From Actinomadura citrea (GTDB taxonomy: Bacteria > Actinomycetota > Actinomycetes > Streptosporangiales > Streptosporangiaceae), in assembly GCF_013409045.1 (NCBI RefSeq), contig NZ_JACCBT010000001.1:8906669-8970668 (forward strand): a stretch of DNA of 64,000 nucleotides. The letters are read 5' to 3'. The translations under genes and the position numbers were made by a program. Of this stretch, positions 32,696 through 41,557 are shown piece after piece (within the stretch, counting starts at the first letter, position 1; every line of letters starts with the position of its first letter). The notes below the pieces were generated by a model, which was not told the origin of the DNA, made no database searches, and saw only the letters and a list, made by a program, of their open reading frames with translations.

Positions 32696-33334
32696 CACGA
32701 CGTCCTCGGGCAGGTCCTCGACGCGGGAGGTGTCCCACGGCCGGTCCCAGCCGCCCGCGCCCAGCACCTGGGTCAGCAGCGCCGCCGTGAACCCCCACAC
32801 GAGCATGTCCCGGACGTGGAACGCGGGGCCGACCCTGATCCCGGACGGGTGCCTCACCATCATCCGGTTCGCAGGGTCGACCAGCTCGCTGATCGGGACC
32901 CGCGCGACCGTCGCGACCTCCCCGGGGTGGCCGGGCGCGACCTCCGACGGCTCGCGCCACCAGCCGGCGACGGGCGTGACCCGGTGCTCGCTGTGCGACA
33001 GGTACAGCTCTGGGAGCGTGCACAGCACGTCCACGCCGGAGGGCTCGACGCCGGTCTCCTCCCACGCCTCGCGCAGCGCCGCCGCGACCGGGCCGTCGTC
33101 GGTCGGGTCGATGCGACCGCCGGGGAAGGCGGGCTGCCCGGCGTGCTTGTTGAGGGTGGCGGCGCGCTCGGTGAGCAGGACGTCCGGGCCGACCGGTCCC
33201 TCGCCGAACAGGATCAGGACGGCGGCGGCGCGGGCGGCGGGAGCGGGCCGGAACACGGGCGGCACGGGCAGCCTCGGCGCCTCGGAGCGGAAGCGGTCGA
33301 GCCAGGCGGGGCAGTCGGGGGCGGCGTCGGTCAC
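32648..33334 (-). CDS. NUDIX hydrolase, CoA-pyrophosphatase-like
   Basis: 228 aa. The NUDIX box is intact: GGRIDPTDDGPVAAALREAW followed by EETGVE. The preceding LLTERAATLNKHAGQPAFPG matches the CoA diphosphatase (NudL/Nudt7) signature LLTxRsxxLrxHxGQvaFPGG, so hydrolysis of CoA or related nucleotide pyrophosphates is a fair guess. GTG start at 33334. It lies between nth (55 bases) and marP on the same strand. The C-terminus (NVAARD) is made from a tandem repeat and may be a recent change of the gene end. Confidence 0.9.
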   Translation of the reverse strand: MTDAAPDCPAWLDRFRSEAPRLPVPPVFRPAPAARAAAVLILFGEGPVGPDVLLTERAATLNKHAGQPAFPGGRIDPTDDGPVAAALREAWEETGVEPSGVDVLCTLPELYLSHSEHRVTPVAGWWREPSEVAPGHPGEVATVARVPISELVDPANRMMVRHPSGIRVGPAFHVRDMLVWGFTAALLTQVLGAGGWDRPWDTSRVEDLPEDVVSLAARDRGVNVAARD

Positions 33335-33389
33335 GTCGGTCCCAACTCCGGAACGGCCCCGTTCCTTCCCGGGCGGTCGGGGGCACCGC

Positions 33390-34130
33390 TCACGAGAACG
33401 GTCCGGGCTTGACGAGCTTGCGCGCCGTCTCCTCGTCGACCGGCCCCTCGCCGAAGGACGGGCACAGCCGCGCCAGCGGGCACGCCCCGCAGGCGGGACG
33501 GCGCGCGTGGCAGATCCGGCGGCCGTGCCAGATCAGCCTGTGGGACAGCATCGTCCAGTCCTTGCGCGGGATGAGGGCGCCGATCTCCTCTTCCACCTTC
33601 ACGGGGTCGTCTTCGGCCGTCCAGCCGAAGCGCCGGGCCAGGCGGCCGAAGTGGGTGTCGACGGTGATGCCGGGGACGTCGAACGCGTTGCCCAGGACGA
33701 CGTTGGCCGTCTTGCGCCCGACGCCGGGCAGCTTGACGAGGTCTTCGAGGCGGCCGGGGACCTCGCCGTCGAACTGGTCGCGCAGCGCGGCCGACAGGCC
33801 CATGACCGACTTGGTCTTGGCGCGGAAGAACCCGGTGGGCTTCAGGATCGCCTCGACGTCCTCGGGGTCGGCGGCGGCCAGGTCCTCAGGGGTGGGGTAC
33901 TTGGCGAACAGCGCGGGCGTGGTCAGGTTGACCCGCATGTCGGTGGTCTGCGCCGACAGCACGGTCGCGACCAGGAGCTGGAACGGGGTGCCGAAGTTCA
34001 GCTCGCAGTGCGCGTCGGGGTAGGTCTCGGCCAGGATCCGGTTGATCCGGCGCGCCCGCCGCACCAGCCCCAGCCGCGTCTCGTCCTTCCACTTACGAGC
34101 CCGCGCCTTCGGGGTCGACTCCGTCGCCAT
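33390..34130 (-). CDS. nth: Endonuclease III
   Basis: 246-aa bifunctional DNA glycosylase/AP lyase that removes oxidised pyrimidines in base excision repair. The helix-hairpin-helix LPGVGRKTANVVLGNAF supplies the catalytic Lys, and VDTHFGRLARR the catalytic Asp. The C-terminal 4Fe-4S loop is CHARRPACGACPLARLC (C-x6-C-x2-C-x5-C). The N-terminal 15 residues are basic and extra compared with the E. coli enzyme. First gene of the nth-NUDIX-marP cluster. Confidence 0.97.
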   Translation of the reverse strand: MATESTPKARARKWKDETRLGLVRRARRINRILAETYPDAHCELNFGTPFQLLVATVLSAQTTDMRVNLTTPALFAKYPTPEDLAAADPEDVEAILKPTGFFRAKTKSVMGLSAALRDQFDGEVPGRLEDLVKLPGVGRKTANVVLGNAFDVPGITVDTHFGRLARRFGWTAEDDPVKVEEEIGALIPRKDWTMLSHRLIWHGRRICHARRPACGACPLARLCPSFGEGPVDEETARKLVKPGPFS

Positions 34131-34249
34131 ACCGGCCAGCCTAGAGCCTCGCGGCCTCGTTCCGGCCGAACGAGAAAGTCGCGCCGACCCGCGTAATCGG
34201 TGCGGGGGCGGGCCGTCTCTCCGGGCACGACGTCCCCGAAGGAGATCTC

Positions 34250-35515
34250 ATGTCCGACCTCAGCCAGGTGGTCCGCCTTCCGGTGCGGCGGATCGAGCTC
34301 GACCTGTCGTTCGAGGGCGCCGCCCGGATCGCGGGTGATCTTCGCGAGCACGTTCCGGGCATCGCCGCGGAGGCGGTGCGCCTGATCCAGAGGCGGCTGC
34401 CGGAGTTCGTCCGGCCGCACGATCCCCGCTACGCCAAGGCGATGCAGCTGGGCGTGGAGTGCGCCATCGGGCACTTCCTGGAGCTGATGGCCGACCCGGC
34501 CGCCCCGTCGGCGGACGTCGTGGAGTTCTGGCGGCAGATCGGGGTCGGCGAGGCCAGCGAGGGACGGACGCTGGACTCCTGGCAGGCGGCGACGCGGATC
34601 GGGACGGGCCTGGCCGTCGAGCGGCTCACCGACCGCGCCGAGCGGATGGGCTGCCGGACGAGCCCGGCGATCATCGCGGCCATCGCCAACGCCGCACTCG
34701 ACTACCTGAACCAGCTGGCGGCGATCGTCGCCGAGGGCCACGCGGACGCCGCCGCGCGGGCCGCGGGCGCCCTCCAGGACCACCGGCGGCACCTGCTCGA
34801 CCTGCTGCTGAACGGCGCTTCCACGGCGGACCTGAAGGGGGCCGCCCGCGAGGCGGACTGGCCGCTGCCTCGCGCGTTAGCGGCCGTCGCCCTCCGCGAG
34901 CACGGCTCCGACGCGCGGCACCCGGCGCTGCCGCCGGACGTCCTGATGGGCCTGCACCTGGGGGAGCCCTGCCTGATCGTCCCGGATCCGGAGGGCCCCG
35001 GCCGCGCCCGGATGCTGGAGCGGCAGCTGCACGGCTGGACGGCCGCGATCGGCCCGGCGGGCGGGATCGGCGAGGTCGGGTCGTCCCTGCGGCTGGCGCG
35101 CGAGACCCTGGCCCTGGCCTGCCAGGGCCTGATCGGCGGCGCGACGCCCATCCCGGCCGAGCGGCACATGCCGATCCTGGTGATGATGCGGGAGCGGGCG
35201 CTGGTGGAGAAGGTGATCGCCCGCAGGCTCGCGCCGCTGCTCGGCGCGCGTCCGGCGCAGCGCTACCGGCTCGCCGAGACGCTGCTGGCCTGCCTGGAGC
35301 ACGGGTTCAACGCCACGGAGGTGTCCGGTCACCTGCACCTGCACCCGCAGACCGTCCGGTACCGGCTGCGGCAGCTCGACGATCTGTTCGGGGACGCCGT
35401 GCACGCGACGTCGGACCGGCTGGAGCTGCACATGGCCCTGCGCGCGTGGCTCGCCCTCAACGCCGAGCCCGCCCCCGAGTCCGCCGGTACGCGCGACCGC
35501 CTGAGCTACGGCTGA
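34250..35515 (+). CDS. PucR/CdaR-type transcriptional regulator
   Basis: 421 aa. The N-terminal 180 residues form a helical sensor-like region (AKAMQLGVECAIGHFLELMA ... GEASEGRTLDSWQAATRIG), the middle is a GGDEF-like degenerate domain, and the C-terminus carries the PucR HTH: LLACLEHGFNATEVSGHLHL, HPQTVRYRLRQLDDLFGD. The family often controls catabolic or antibiotic genes; targets and signal here are unknown, and no metabolic operon adjoins. ATG at 34250 with AAGGAG upstream. Divergent from nth. Confidence 0.88.
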   Translation: MSDLSQVVRLPVRRIELDLSFEGAARIAGDLREHVPGIAAEAVRLIQRRLPEFVRPHDPRYAKAMQLGVECAIGHFLELMADPAAPSADVVEFWRQIGVGEASEGRTLDSWQAATRIGTGLAVERLTDRAERMGCRTSPAIIAAIANAALDYLNQLAAIVAEGHADAAARAAGALQDHRRHLLDLLLNGASTADLKGAAREADWPLPRALAAVALREHGSDARHPALPPDVLMGLHLGEPCLIVPDPEGPGRARMLERQLHGWTAAIGPAGGIGEVGSSLRLARETLALACQGLIGGATPIPAERHMPILVMMRERALVEKVIARRLAPLLGARPAQRYRLAETLLACLEHGFNATEVSGHLHLHPQTVRYRLRQLDDLFGDAVHATSDRLELHMALRAWLALNAEPAPESAGTRDRLSYG

Positions 35516-35552
35516 CCGCCGACAGGGTCAGCCTGTGCGGTCAGCCGGGGGG

Positions 35553-37004
35553 TCAGCCGGTGGCCTCGACGGCCCAGCCCTGGGCGGCCATGCCCGCGTA
35601 GGAGGACGGTTTCAGCGTCACCGGCTTCAGACCCGACCAGCTCGCCTGGAGGTAGTAGCCGTCGCCGTTGGCGAGCCGGTAGACCGACGGCGCTACCCGC
35701 ACCAGCCTCCAGACCTGGTTCGAGCCGCCGCAGGCGGCCATGACCACCGAGTACTCGCTTCCGCCCTCCCACGGGACGCCCGCGGCGGGCGTCCCGCGGC
35801 TCAGGCATCGGGCGGTGGAACTGCTCGTCAGCGTGAAGCCGCCGGCGGTGTTCCTGCGCTTCCACCCGGTCGCCGGGTCGGTGCAGGAGCGCTGCACGAC
35901 GGACGTCCCGCTGGGCGCCAGGCACGATTGCAGCGTCGTGCTCCGCACGCGGAAGGGGCCCGCACCGGACGATGCCGCGCCGTCGCCACCACCTCCGGGG
36001 ACCCGGGCGCCGCTACCGGGTGACCGGGTGCCGACGGTGTAGTCGGGCCGGGCGACGTCCTCCGGTGCCGAGCCGGCCGGAGTGGGCGTCGTGGGCGGCG
36101 GTGCGGCGCGCGGGTCCTCCCCCGGACCGCCGCCGACCGTGGTGAACAGGATGATCGCGATGCCGGTGGCGACGCCGCCGGCCACCGCGGCCGGAAGGGT
36201 CCAGCCGGGCAGGGACGCCGCGGGGGCGAGGGGCCCGAGAGGGCCGAGGGACGCCGACGGCGCCCCCAGCAGGACGGCGCCGACGGGCAGGGCCCGCCGC
36301 AGCCGCCCGTTGATGTCGGCCATCTCCTTGGAGGCCCGCCGGCACTCCTCGCAGGACTCCAGGTGCTGGCGCAGGGCGCGGCTGCGCCGGCGTCCGGGAC
36401 GGCGGACGCTCGCGGCGAGCTGGGCGGTGAACTCCGCGCATTCGGGACGTCCCCCGGAGCCGGCGACGAGGAACGCCTGCCGGAGCCCTTCGCGCGCCCG
36501 GAACGCGAGCTGGGAGACGGCGCCCTTCTCCATGCCGAGCAGCTCCGCGACCTGCCCGACGGGCTCGTCCTCGATGACCGTGTACCAGAGGACGGTCTGC
36601 CACCGTTCGGGCAGCGACCGGAAGGCGCGGACGAGCGCGTCCAGTTCGTCGACGTCCGGTGGCTCCTCCTCGGAGTCCGACGCCCACTCGGCGACCTCGT
36701 CGGTCACGACGGTGCGACGGGCGCCGCGCGCCCAGTCGGTGGCCGTGTTCCGCACGACGGTGTAGAGGTAGGGCCTGCAGGCGTCCCGGGGCCCGCCGCC
36801 CTGGCGCATCGCCGCGAACGTGCGGGTGAACGCCTCGCTCGTCAGGTCCTCGGCGAGGTGCTGGTCGCGGACCAGCCCGCGCGCGTACCGCAGGACCGCC
36901 GTGTGGTGCCGCCGGAACAGCTCGTCCGAGGCCTCTTCGTCGCCCTCCCCGGCGGCCGCCAGAAGGTCGGCGTCCGGCCGCGTTCCCACGCCCGCTACCA
37001 CCAC
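35553..37004 (-). CDS. ECF sigma factor fused to anti-sigma zinc motif, TM helix and lectin-like domain
   Basis: About 483 aa in one frame. Sigma region 2 is near 20-90 (ASDELFRRHHTAVLRYARGL, LTSEAFTRTFAAMRQG, YLYTVVRNTATDWARG); region 4 is near 130-190 (LPERWQTVLWYTVIEDEPVG, AELLGMEKGAVSQLAFRARE). Next come an anti-sigma ZAS motif H-x3-C-x2-C (QHLESCEECRRA), a Pro/Gly segment, one transmembrane helix (LPAAVAGGVATGIAIILFTT), a disordered Pro/Ser/Gly linker, and an extracytoplasmic 130-residue beta-rich domain with four Cys and repeated W/Q motifs (SNQVWRLV, GWKRRN) resembling ricin-B/AbfB carbohydrate-binding folds. The sigma would be held at the membrane and released on an outside signal, probably by proteolysis. 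Fused ECF-anti-sigma proteins are known in actinobacteria (ECF52/53-like groups). The start is uncertain: GTG at 37004, or TTG at 37013. Confidence 0.85.
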   Translation of the reverse strand: MVVAGVGTRPDADLLAAAGEGDEEASDELFRRHHTAVLRYARGLVRDQHLAEDLTSEAFTRTFAAMRQGGGPRDACRPYLYTVVRNTATDWARGARRTVVTDEVAEWASDSEEEPPDVDELDALVRAFRSLPERWQTVLWYTVIEDEPVGQVAELLGMEKGAVSQLAFRAREGLRQAFLVAGSGGRPECAEFTAQLAASVRRPGRRRSRALRQHLESCEECRRASKEMADINGRLRRALPVGAVLLGAPSASLGPLGPLAPAASLPGWTLPAAVAGGVATGIAIILFTTVGGGPGEDPRAAPPPTTPTPAGSAPEDVARPDYTVGTRSPGSGARVPGGGGDGAASSGAGPFRVRSTTLQSCLAPSGTSVVQRSCTDPATGWKRRNTAGGFTLTSSSTARCLSRGTPAAGVPWEGGSEYSVVMAACGGSNQVWRLVRVAPSVYRLANGDGYYLQASWSGLKPVTLKPSSYAGMAAQGWAVEATG

Positions 37005-37152
37005 GCCATCCAACCCAAGGCACGCATCTCACCACAACCTTCGGAGGTCGCTTGCTCACCGCAGGAGTAGACACCCGACTCGCGCCCGTATTACGTGGAT
37101 TTGTGAACAATCTTAAAAAGACAACCCTGTTCCCCAGTGTTAGGGTCACCGC

Positions 37153-38034
37153 ATGATCCTGGACTCGTCCCGCTGGACGGCGACCCTCGCCGGACGGCGC
37201 GTGCTGATCACCGGCGCCGCGCGGGGGATCGGCGCGGCGCTCGCCGCCCGGCTGCACGAACGCGGCGCGCGCGTGGCGGTCGCCGGGCTGGAGCCCGACC
37301 TCCTCTCGGACGTCGCCGCCGGGTGCGGGACGGCGCCCTGGTGGACGTGCGACGTGACCGACCGCGGCACGGTCGAGGACGTCGTCGACGGCGCCGTCCG
37401 GGAACTGGGCGGCCTGGACGTGGTCGTCGCCAACGCGGGCGTGGCCGCGCAGATGCCGGTCATCGGCGGCGACCCGTCCGTCATGGAGCAGAGCCTGCGG
37501 GTCAACGTGCTGGGCGTCTACAACACGCTGCGCGCGGCCGGGCCCCACCTCAGCCATGAACGCGGCTACGCGCTGGCCGTGTCGTCCCTGGCCGCGGCCG
37601 TCAACGCGCCCCTGCTGGGCGCCTACAGCGCGTCCAAGGCCGCGGTGGAGGCGCTGGGCAACACGCTGCGGGCCGAACTGCGCCCGTGGGGCGCGAAGGC
37701 CGGTGTCGCGTACTTCGCCGAGCTCGACACCGACATGACGCGCCGCGGGTTCGGCACCGAGGCCGCGTCCGCCCTGATGGACGCGTCGCCCCGGAGCGGC
37801 CTGGCCTTCGGCGTCGCGCCGCTGAAGCTGGGGATCGACGCGCTGGAGCGCGGGATCGCCCGCCGGTCCAGGCGGATCGTCGCCCCCTGGTGGGTGGGCG
37901 GCGTCCTGCCGGTCCGGATGGCCGTGCAGCCGGTCGCCGACCACCTCGTCCAGCGCGGGCTGCGCGACATCCTGGAGATCGCCAGGAACGAGCGGGTCGA
38001 GCTGACCACGCCGCAGCCGGATCCCGAGCGGTGA
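37153..38034 (+). CDS. Short-chain dehydrogenase/reductase
   Basis: 293-aa classical SDR. The cofactor loop is VLITGAARGIGAALAARLHE, the structural motif is VVVANAGVAAQ, the catalytic Ser is in ALAVSSLAAAVN, and Tyr/Lys are in YSASKAAVEAL. Arg residues after beta-2 are missing (VAGLEPDLL), which leaves NAD versus NADP open. The C-terminal 90 residues (VGGVLPVRMAVQPVADHLVQ) suggest a membrane-associated lipid-type SDR. Substrate unknown. Its stop overlaps the next gene's start (GTGA at 38031-38034), so the two are translationally coupled. Confidence 0.92.
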   Translation: MILDSSRWTATLAGRRVLITGAARGIGAALAARLHERGARVAVAGLEPDLLSDVAAGCGTAPWWTCDVTDRGTVEDVVDGAVRELGGLDVVVANAGVAAQMPVIGGDPSVMEQSLRVNVLGVYNTLRAAGPHLSHERGYALAVSSLAAAVNAPLLGAYSASKAAVEALGNTLRAELRPWGAKAGVAYFAELDTDMTRRGFGTEAASALMDASPRSGLAFGVAPLKLGIDALERGIARRSRRIVAPWWVGGVLPVRMAVQPVADHLVQRGLRDILEIARNERVELTTPQPDPER

Positions 38035-38588
38035 CGGCGCCCCGTGCCACTCCCGGCGGCATCCGCGAGGTGGGAGTGGTCAACTGGCTCGCCTGCCGCG
38101 CCGCGGGCCGCGCCGCCGGAACCGGGCCGCCGAACCTGTTCCTGACCCTGGCGCGCCGCCGCGGGCTGTTCCGCGGCTGGCTGTGGTTCGCCGGGCGGCT
38201 CATGCCCGGCGGCACCCTGCCGCGCCGGGACACCGAACTGGTGATCCTTCGCGTCGCGCACCTGCGCGACTGCCACTACGAGTTCGGCCACCACGTCCGG
38301 CTCGCGCGCCGCGCGGGCGTGCGCGAGCCGGACGTGGAACGCCTCAAGGCCGGTCCGGACGCCGGCGGGTGGACGCCGCGCGAGCGCGCGATCCTCACCG
38401 CCGCCGACCGCCTCCACGCCGAGCAGGACCTGGACGACGAGACCTGGACGCGGCTGCGCACCCACCTCACCGAGGGCGAGTGCGTCGAGCTGACCATGCT
38501 CGCCGCCCACTACGAGATGCTCGCGACCGTGATCACGACGCTGCGCGTCCAGCCCGACCGGCCCCGCCGCCCCGCCGGAGGCCGCTGA
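38031..38588 (+). CDS. Carboxymuconolactone decarboxylase-family protein
   Basis: 185-aa AhpD-like/CMD-fold protein. LPRRDTELVILRVAHLRDC and HYEFGHHVRLARRAGV match the CMD core, but the redox pair CxxC of AhpD is reduced to a single Cys (C-H-Y-E), so peroxidase-type chemistry is doubtful. Similar 'CMD family' proteins commonly pair with oxidoreductases. GTG start overlaps the SDR stop; 23 bases before the secreted esterase gene. Role unknown. Confidence 0.85.
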   Translation: MTAPRATPGGIREVGVVNWLACRAAGRAAGTGPPNLFLTLARRRGLFRGWLWFAGRLMPGGTLPRRDTELVILRVAHLRDCHYEFGHHVRLARRAGVREPDVERLKAGPDAGGWTPRERAILTAADRLHAEQDLDDETWTRLRTHLTEGECVELTMLAAHYEMLATVITTLRVQPDRPRRPAGGR

Positions 38589-38611
38589 CCGGCACGTCCG
38601 AGGAGGCCCCC

Positions 38612-40000
38612 ATGCGCACCCGAGTCCTCGCGCTCACCCTGACCCTCACCGCGACCTCCGCGGGACTCGCCATGCCCGCCCACGCGGCGGGACGGGCGGT
38701 CCGCTTCACCGACTCCGGCGGCGTCCACGTCGTGAACGTGCGGCGCATCGACGACCGCCAGTACGCGCTCCGCGTCAGCACGGCCGCGCTGGGGCGGGCC
38801 GTGGACGTGCGCGTCCTGCTGCCGACCGGCTACGACCGCCGTCCCGGCGCCCGCTTCCCCGTCCTGTACCTGTTCCACGGAACGTCCGGACGCGCCTCCG
38901 ACTGGGTCGCCCGCGGCGACGCCGAGCGGACCACCGCCGGTAGGCCGCTGATCACCGTCATGCCGGACGGGGGCTTCGACGGCAACGGCGGCGGCTGGTA
39001 CACCGACTGGGCCGACCCGCGCACCAGGCTCGGTCCGTCCAGGTGGGAGACCTTCCACGTCACCCAGCTCATCCCCTGGATCGACCGGAACCTGCGCACC
39101 GTCTCCCGGCGGGAGGGCCGGGCCGTCGCGGGCCTGTCGCAGGGCGGCTTCGGGGCGATGAGCTACGCCGCCCGCCACCCCGCGCTGTTCGTGTCCGCCG
39201 CGTCGTTCTCGGGGGCGCCCGACATCGCCTACGACCCGGTCGTCTCCGTCGGCGCGACCGGGATCGTGTCCTACGTCGCGGCCTTCGACAACGGCGTGAA
39301 CCCCGACGCGATCTTCGGCTCCCGGCTCGCGAACGCGGCCGGCTGGCGCGGGCACGACCCGGCGACCCTCGCGCCCAACCTGCGCGGGATGCGGCTCGCG
39401 CTCCACACCGCCACCGGTCTCCCGGGGCCGCTCGACCCGCCCGTCCCCGACCCGGCCGCGATCGGCATCGAGGCCCTCGCGCACGCCTCGACCGCCAGCT
39501 TCCACCGGCGGCTGGAAGCGCTGGAGATCCCCAGCCACTACGACGACTACGTGCTCGGTACCCACACCTTCCCGTACTGGGCCCGCGACCTGCGGCAGCA
39601 CATGGGCCCGCTGATGCGGACGTTCGCCGCCCCGCCGCGCCCGCCCGCGAAGACCTCCTACCGCTCGGTCGACCCGACCTGGACGCAGTGGGGCTGGACG
39701 GTCTCGCTCAAGCGGCCGAAGGCCCAGGAGTTCAGCGCGCTGACGAACGCCTCCGCGACGGGGTTCGCCCTGCGCGCCGCCGGGGCCGCCACCGTCACGA
39801 CCCCCGCGTCCTACCGCCCCGGCGCCCGCCTCGTCATCGGCGTGACGCGCGGGAGGACGCACAAGGTCATCAGGACCGCCGCCGGGCCGACCGGGCGGCT
39901 CACCGTCACGCTCCCGCCCGCGCGCGGCACCGCGACCACGCTGGTGAGCATCAGCCGTTCAGGACGCCCGAGCGCAGCAGCAGGCGCACGTGCTCGATGA
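38612..40000 (+). CDS. Secreted esterase, antigen-85/esterase-D fold
   Basis: 462 aa. The signal peptide (TRVLALTLTLTATSAGLAMP ending AHAAG) is followed by an alpha/beta-hydrolase of the mycolyltransferase/esterase D family: LPTGYDRRPGARFPVLYLFH, the nucleophile Ser in VAGLSQGGFGAMSYAARHP, and the catalytic His in VLGTHTFPYWARDL. The last 120 residues are an added beta-rich domain (GWTVSLKRPKAQEFSALTNA). True mycolyl transfer is unlikely in an organism not known to make mycolic acids; trehalose, arabinan or simple ester substrates are alternatives. ATG at 38612 has GAGGAGG. Its 3' end overlaps the convergent TetR gene by 50 bases. Confidence 0.88.
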   Translation: MRTRVLALTLTLTATSAGLAMPAHAAGRAVRFTDSGGVHVVNVRRIDDRQYALRVSTAALGRAVDVRVLLPTGYDRRPGARFPVLYLFHGTSGRASDWVARGDAERTTAGRPLITVMPDGGFDGNGGGWYTDWADPRTRLGPSRWETFHVTQLIPWIDRNLRTVSRREGRAVAGLSQGGFGAMSYAARHPALFVSAASFSGAPDIAYDPVVSVGATGIVSYVAAFDNGVNPDAIFGSRLANAAGWRGHDPATLAPNLRGMRLALHTATGLPGPLDPPVPDPAAIGIEALAHASTASFHRRLEALEIPSHYDDYVLGTHTFPYWARDLRQHMGPLMRTFAAPPRPPAKTSYRSVDPTWTQWGWTVSLKRPKAQEFSALTNASATGFALRAAGAATVTTPASYRPGARLVIGVTRGRTHKVIRTAAGPTGRLTVTLPPARGTATTLVSISRSGRPSAAAGARAR

Positions 40001-40631
40001 CCGGGGGCCCGACCGCGCGCAGCGCCGCCATGTCGCCCGCCGCGACGGCCGGCGTCACCATCGAGCTCACCGCCGACACGATGACCTCGCACGCGAACCG
40101 GCCGGCGTCGCCCGTCACGCCCATGAGGTCGGCGAGGCCCACCGCCAGCTCGCGCTGGATCTGCGTCCGCCGCCGGACGGCCTCCGGGCCCGCCGCGTAC
40201 ACCTCCACCAGGAACAGCCGCGCGTACCCGGGCTCTGACGCCAGCGCCTCCAGGTAGGCGGTGAAGACGCGCTCGAACCGCTCGGCCGCGCCGCCCTCGC
40301 CCTGCGAGGACCTCCGCTCGGCCGCGTCGCCCTCGCCCTCGCCCTGCGAAGCCCTCTCCAACTGCTTCAGCAGCAGCACACCCGCCAGGTTGAAGGCGGC
40401 CATGAAGCAGTCGAGCTTGGACGAGTACAGCGCGTAGAAGCTCTGCCGGGACACCCTGGCCCGCTTCAGGACGTCCTCCACCGACGTCCCGACGTACCCT
40501 TTCTCCGCCATCGCCGCCGCCATGGCCCCGCACAGCCGGTCGCGGTGCACCCGCTCGACCTCCGAGCGCGAAAGCGCGTGGCGCCCCCTCGGCAGGCGGC
40601 GCGGTGTGGGCCCGGGCTCGGACGTCTGCAT
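39951..40631 (-). CDS. TetR-family regulator
   Basis: 226 aa. HTH at about 30-75: LCGAMAAAMAEKGYVGTSVE, DVLKRARVSRQSFYALYSSK. The ligand domain is interrupted at about 95-120 by a polar internal duplication (RASQGEGEGDAAER / RSSQGEGGAAER), which looks like a flexible-loop expansion. Convergent with the secreted esterase, sharing 50 bases at the 3' ends, so antisense interference between them is possible. The upstream gap to crp contains a consensus CRP site. Targets unknown. Confidence 0.88.
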   Translation of the reverse strand: MQTSEPGPTPRRLPRGRHALSRSEVERVHRDRLCGAMAAAMAEKGYVGTSVEDVLKRARVSRQSFYALYSSKLDCFMAAFNLAGVLLLKQLERASQGEGEGDAAERRSSQGEGGAAERFERVFTAYLEALASEPGYARLFLVEVYAAGPEAVRRRTQIQRELAVGLADLMGVTGDAGRFACEVIVSAVSSMVTPAVAAGDMAALRAVGPPVIEHVRLLLRSGVLNG

Positions 40632-40695
40632 CCGCTCAGGTTAAAGCACGGCCGCTACCCTGCCCGGGCCATCCCGTAACGGGCGATGAGACCGG

Positions 40696-40711
40696 TGTGA
40701 CGGCATTCACC
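40696..40711. promoter_or_regulatory. Consensus CRP-binding site
   Basis: TGTGA-cggcat-TCACC matches the TGTGA-N6-TCACA consensus at 15 of 16 palindrome-defining and spacer positions, between the divergent TetR gene and crp, 152 bases before the crp start. It suggests autoregulation of crp or Crp control of the TetR gene. Confidence 0.65.
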
Positions 40712-40862
40712 CGGTGGTCCGTACACTGGGCGAACGGGATCGGGGGCGCCCCCCGGGACGGATCACCCCTGGTCCCGCGTTTCGGCGCGCCGTGACCCTG
40801 CCTTCACGTACGCGGTGGGACGTACGTCACACTAGGCAAGTAGGTGTTCGAGGAGGAATAGC

Positions 40863-41549
40863 GTGACCGATCGCGACGTGGACGTTCTGAGCAGAGCTCC
40901 GCTCTTCGAGGCTCTCGACGAGCAGGGTGCCAAGGCGCTGCGCGCCAACGTGACCGAGGTGCGTCTCGCCCGCGGACAGACGCTGTTCAACGAGGGCGAG
41001 ACCGGGGACCGGCTCTACGTCGTCCTCGAAGGAAAGATCAAGCTGACCCGGACGGCGCCGGACGGGCGCGAGAACCTGCTGAGCGTGCTCGGCCCGAGCG
41101 AGATGTTCGGGGAGCTGTCGCTGTTCGACCCGCGCCCCCGCACCGCGAGCGCCATCGCGGTCACCGAGTGCCGCCTCGCCGGGCTCGGCCACGACGACCT
41201 GCGGCCCTGGCTCACCGGCCATCCCGAGGTCGCCGTGCAGCTGCTCCGCGCGCTCGCCCAGCGGCTCCGCAAGACCAACGACGTGATGGCCGACCTGGTC
41301 TTCACCGACGTGCCCGGACGCGTCGCCAAGGCGCTGCTCGACCTCGCGGAGCGCTTCGGCCAGCCGTCGGAGTCGGGCCTGCACGTCCACCACGACCTCA
41401 CCCAGGAGGAACTGGCCCAGCTCGTCGGCGCGTCCCGCGAGACGGTCAACAAGGCCCTCGCCGACTTCGCGCAGCGCAACTGGCTGCGCATCGAGGCCCG
41501 CGCCGTCGTGATCCTCGACATCGAGCGCCTCCGCAAGCGCTCGAAGTAG
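40863..41549 (+). CDS. crp: Crp/Fnr-family global regulator
   Basis: 228 aa. The cyclic-nucleotide-binding domain has the beta-roll (ARGQTLFNEGETGDRLYVVL) and a phosphate-binding cassette in GELSLFDPRPRTASAIA, with the Glu and Arg that contact cAMP. The long dimer helix and winged HTH are LTQEELAQLVGASRETVNKA. Near-identical in wording to Streptomyces Crp (SCO3571 as I recall), which controls germination, development and antibiotic output. GTG start at 40863 behind GAGGAGG. A CRP site lies upstream. Confidence 0.95.
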   Translation: MTDRDVDVLSRAPLFEALDEQGAKALRANVTEVRLARGQTLFNEGETGDRLYVVLEGKIKLTRTAPDGRENLLSVLGPSEMFGELSLFDPRPRTASAIAVTECRLAGLGHDDLRPWLTGHPEVAVQLLRALAQRLRKTNDVMADLVFTDVPGRVAKALLDLAERFGQPSESGLHVHHDLTQEELAQLVGASRETVNKALADFAQRNWLRIEARAVVILDIERLRKRSK

Positions 41550-41557
41550 CCGAGGGG

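Noticed and set aside
40792..40807. GTGA-N8-TCAC upstream of crp as a CRP site
   Set aside because: The spacer is two bases too long; the 40696 site fits the consensus instead.
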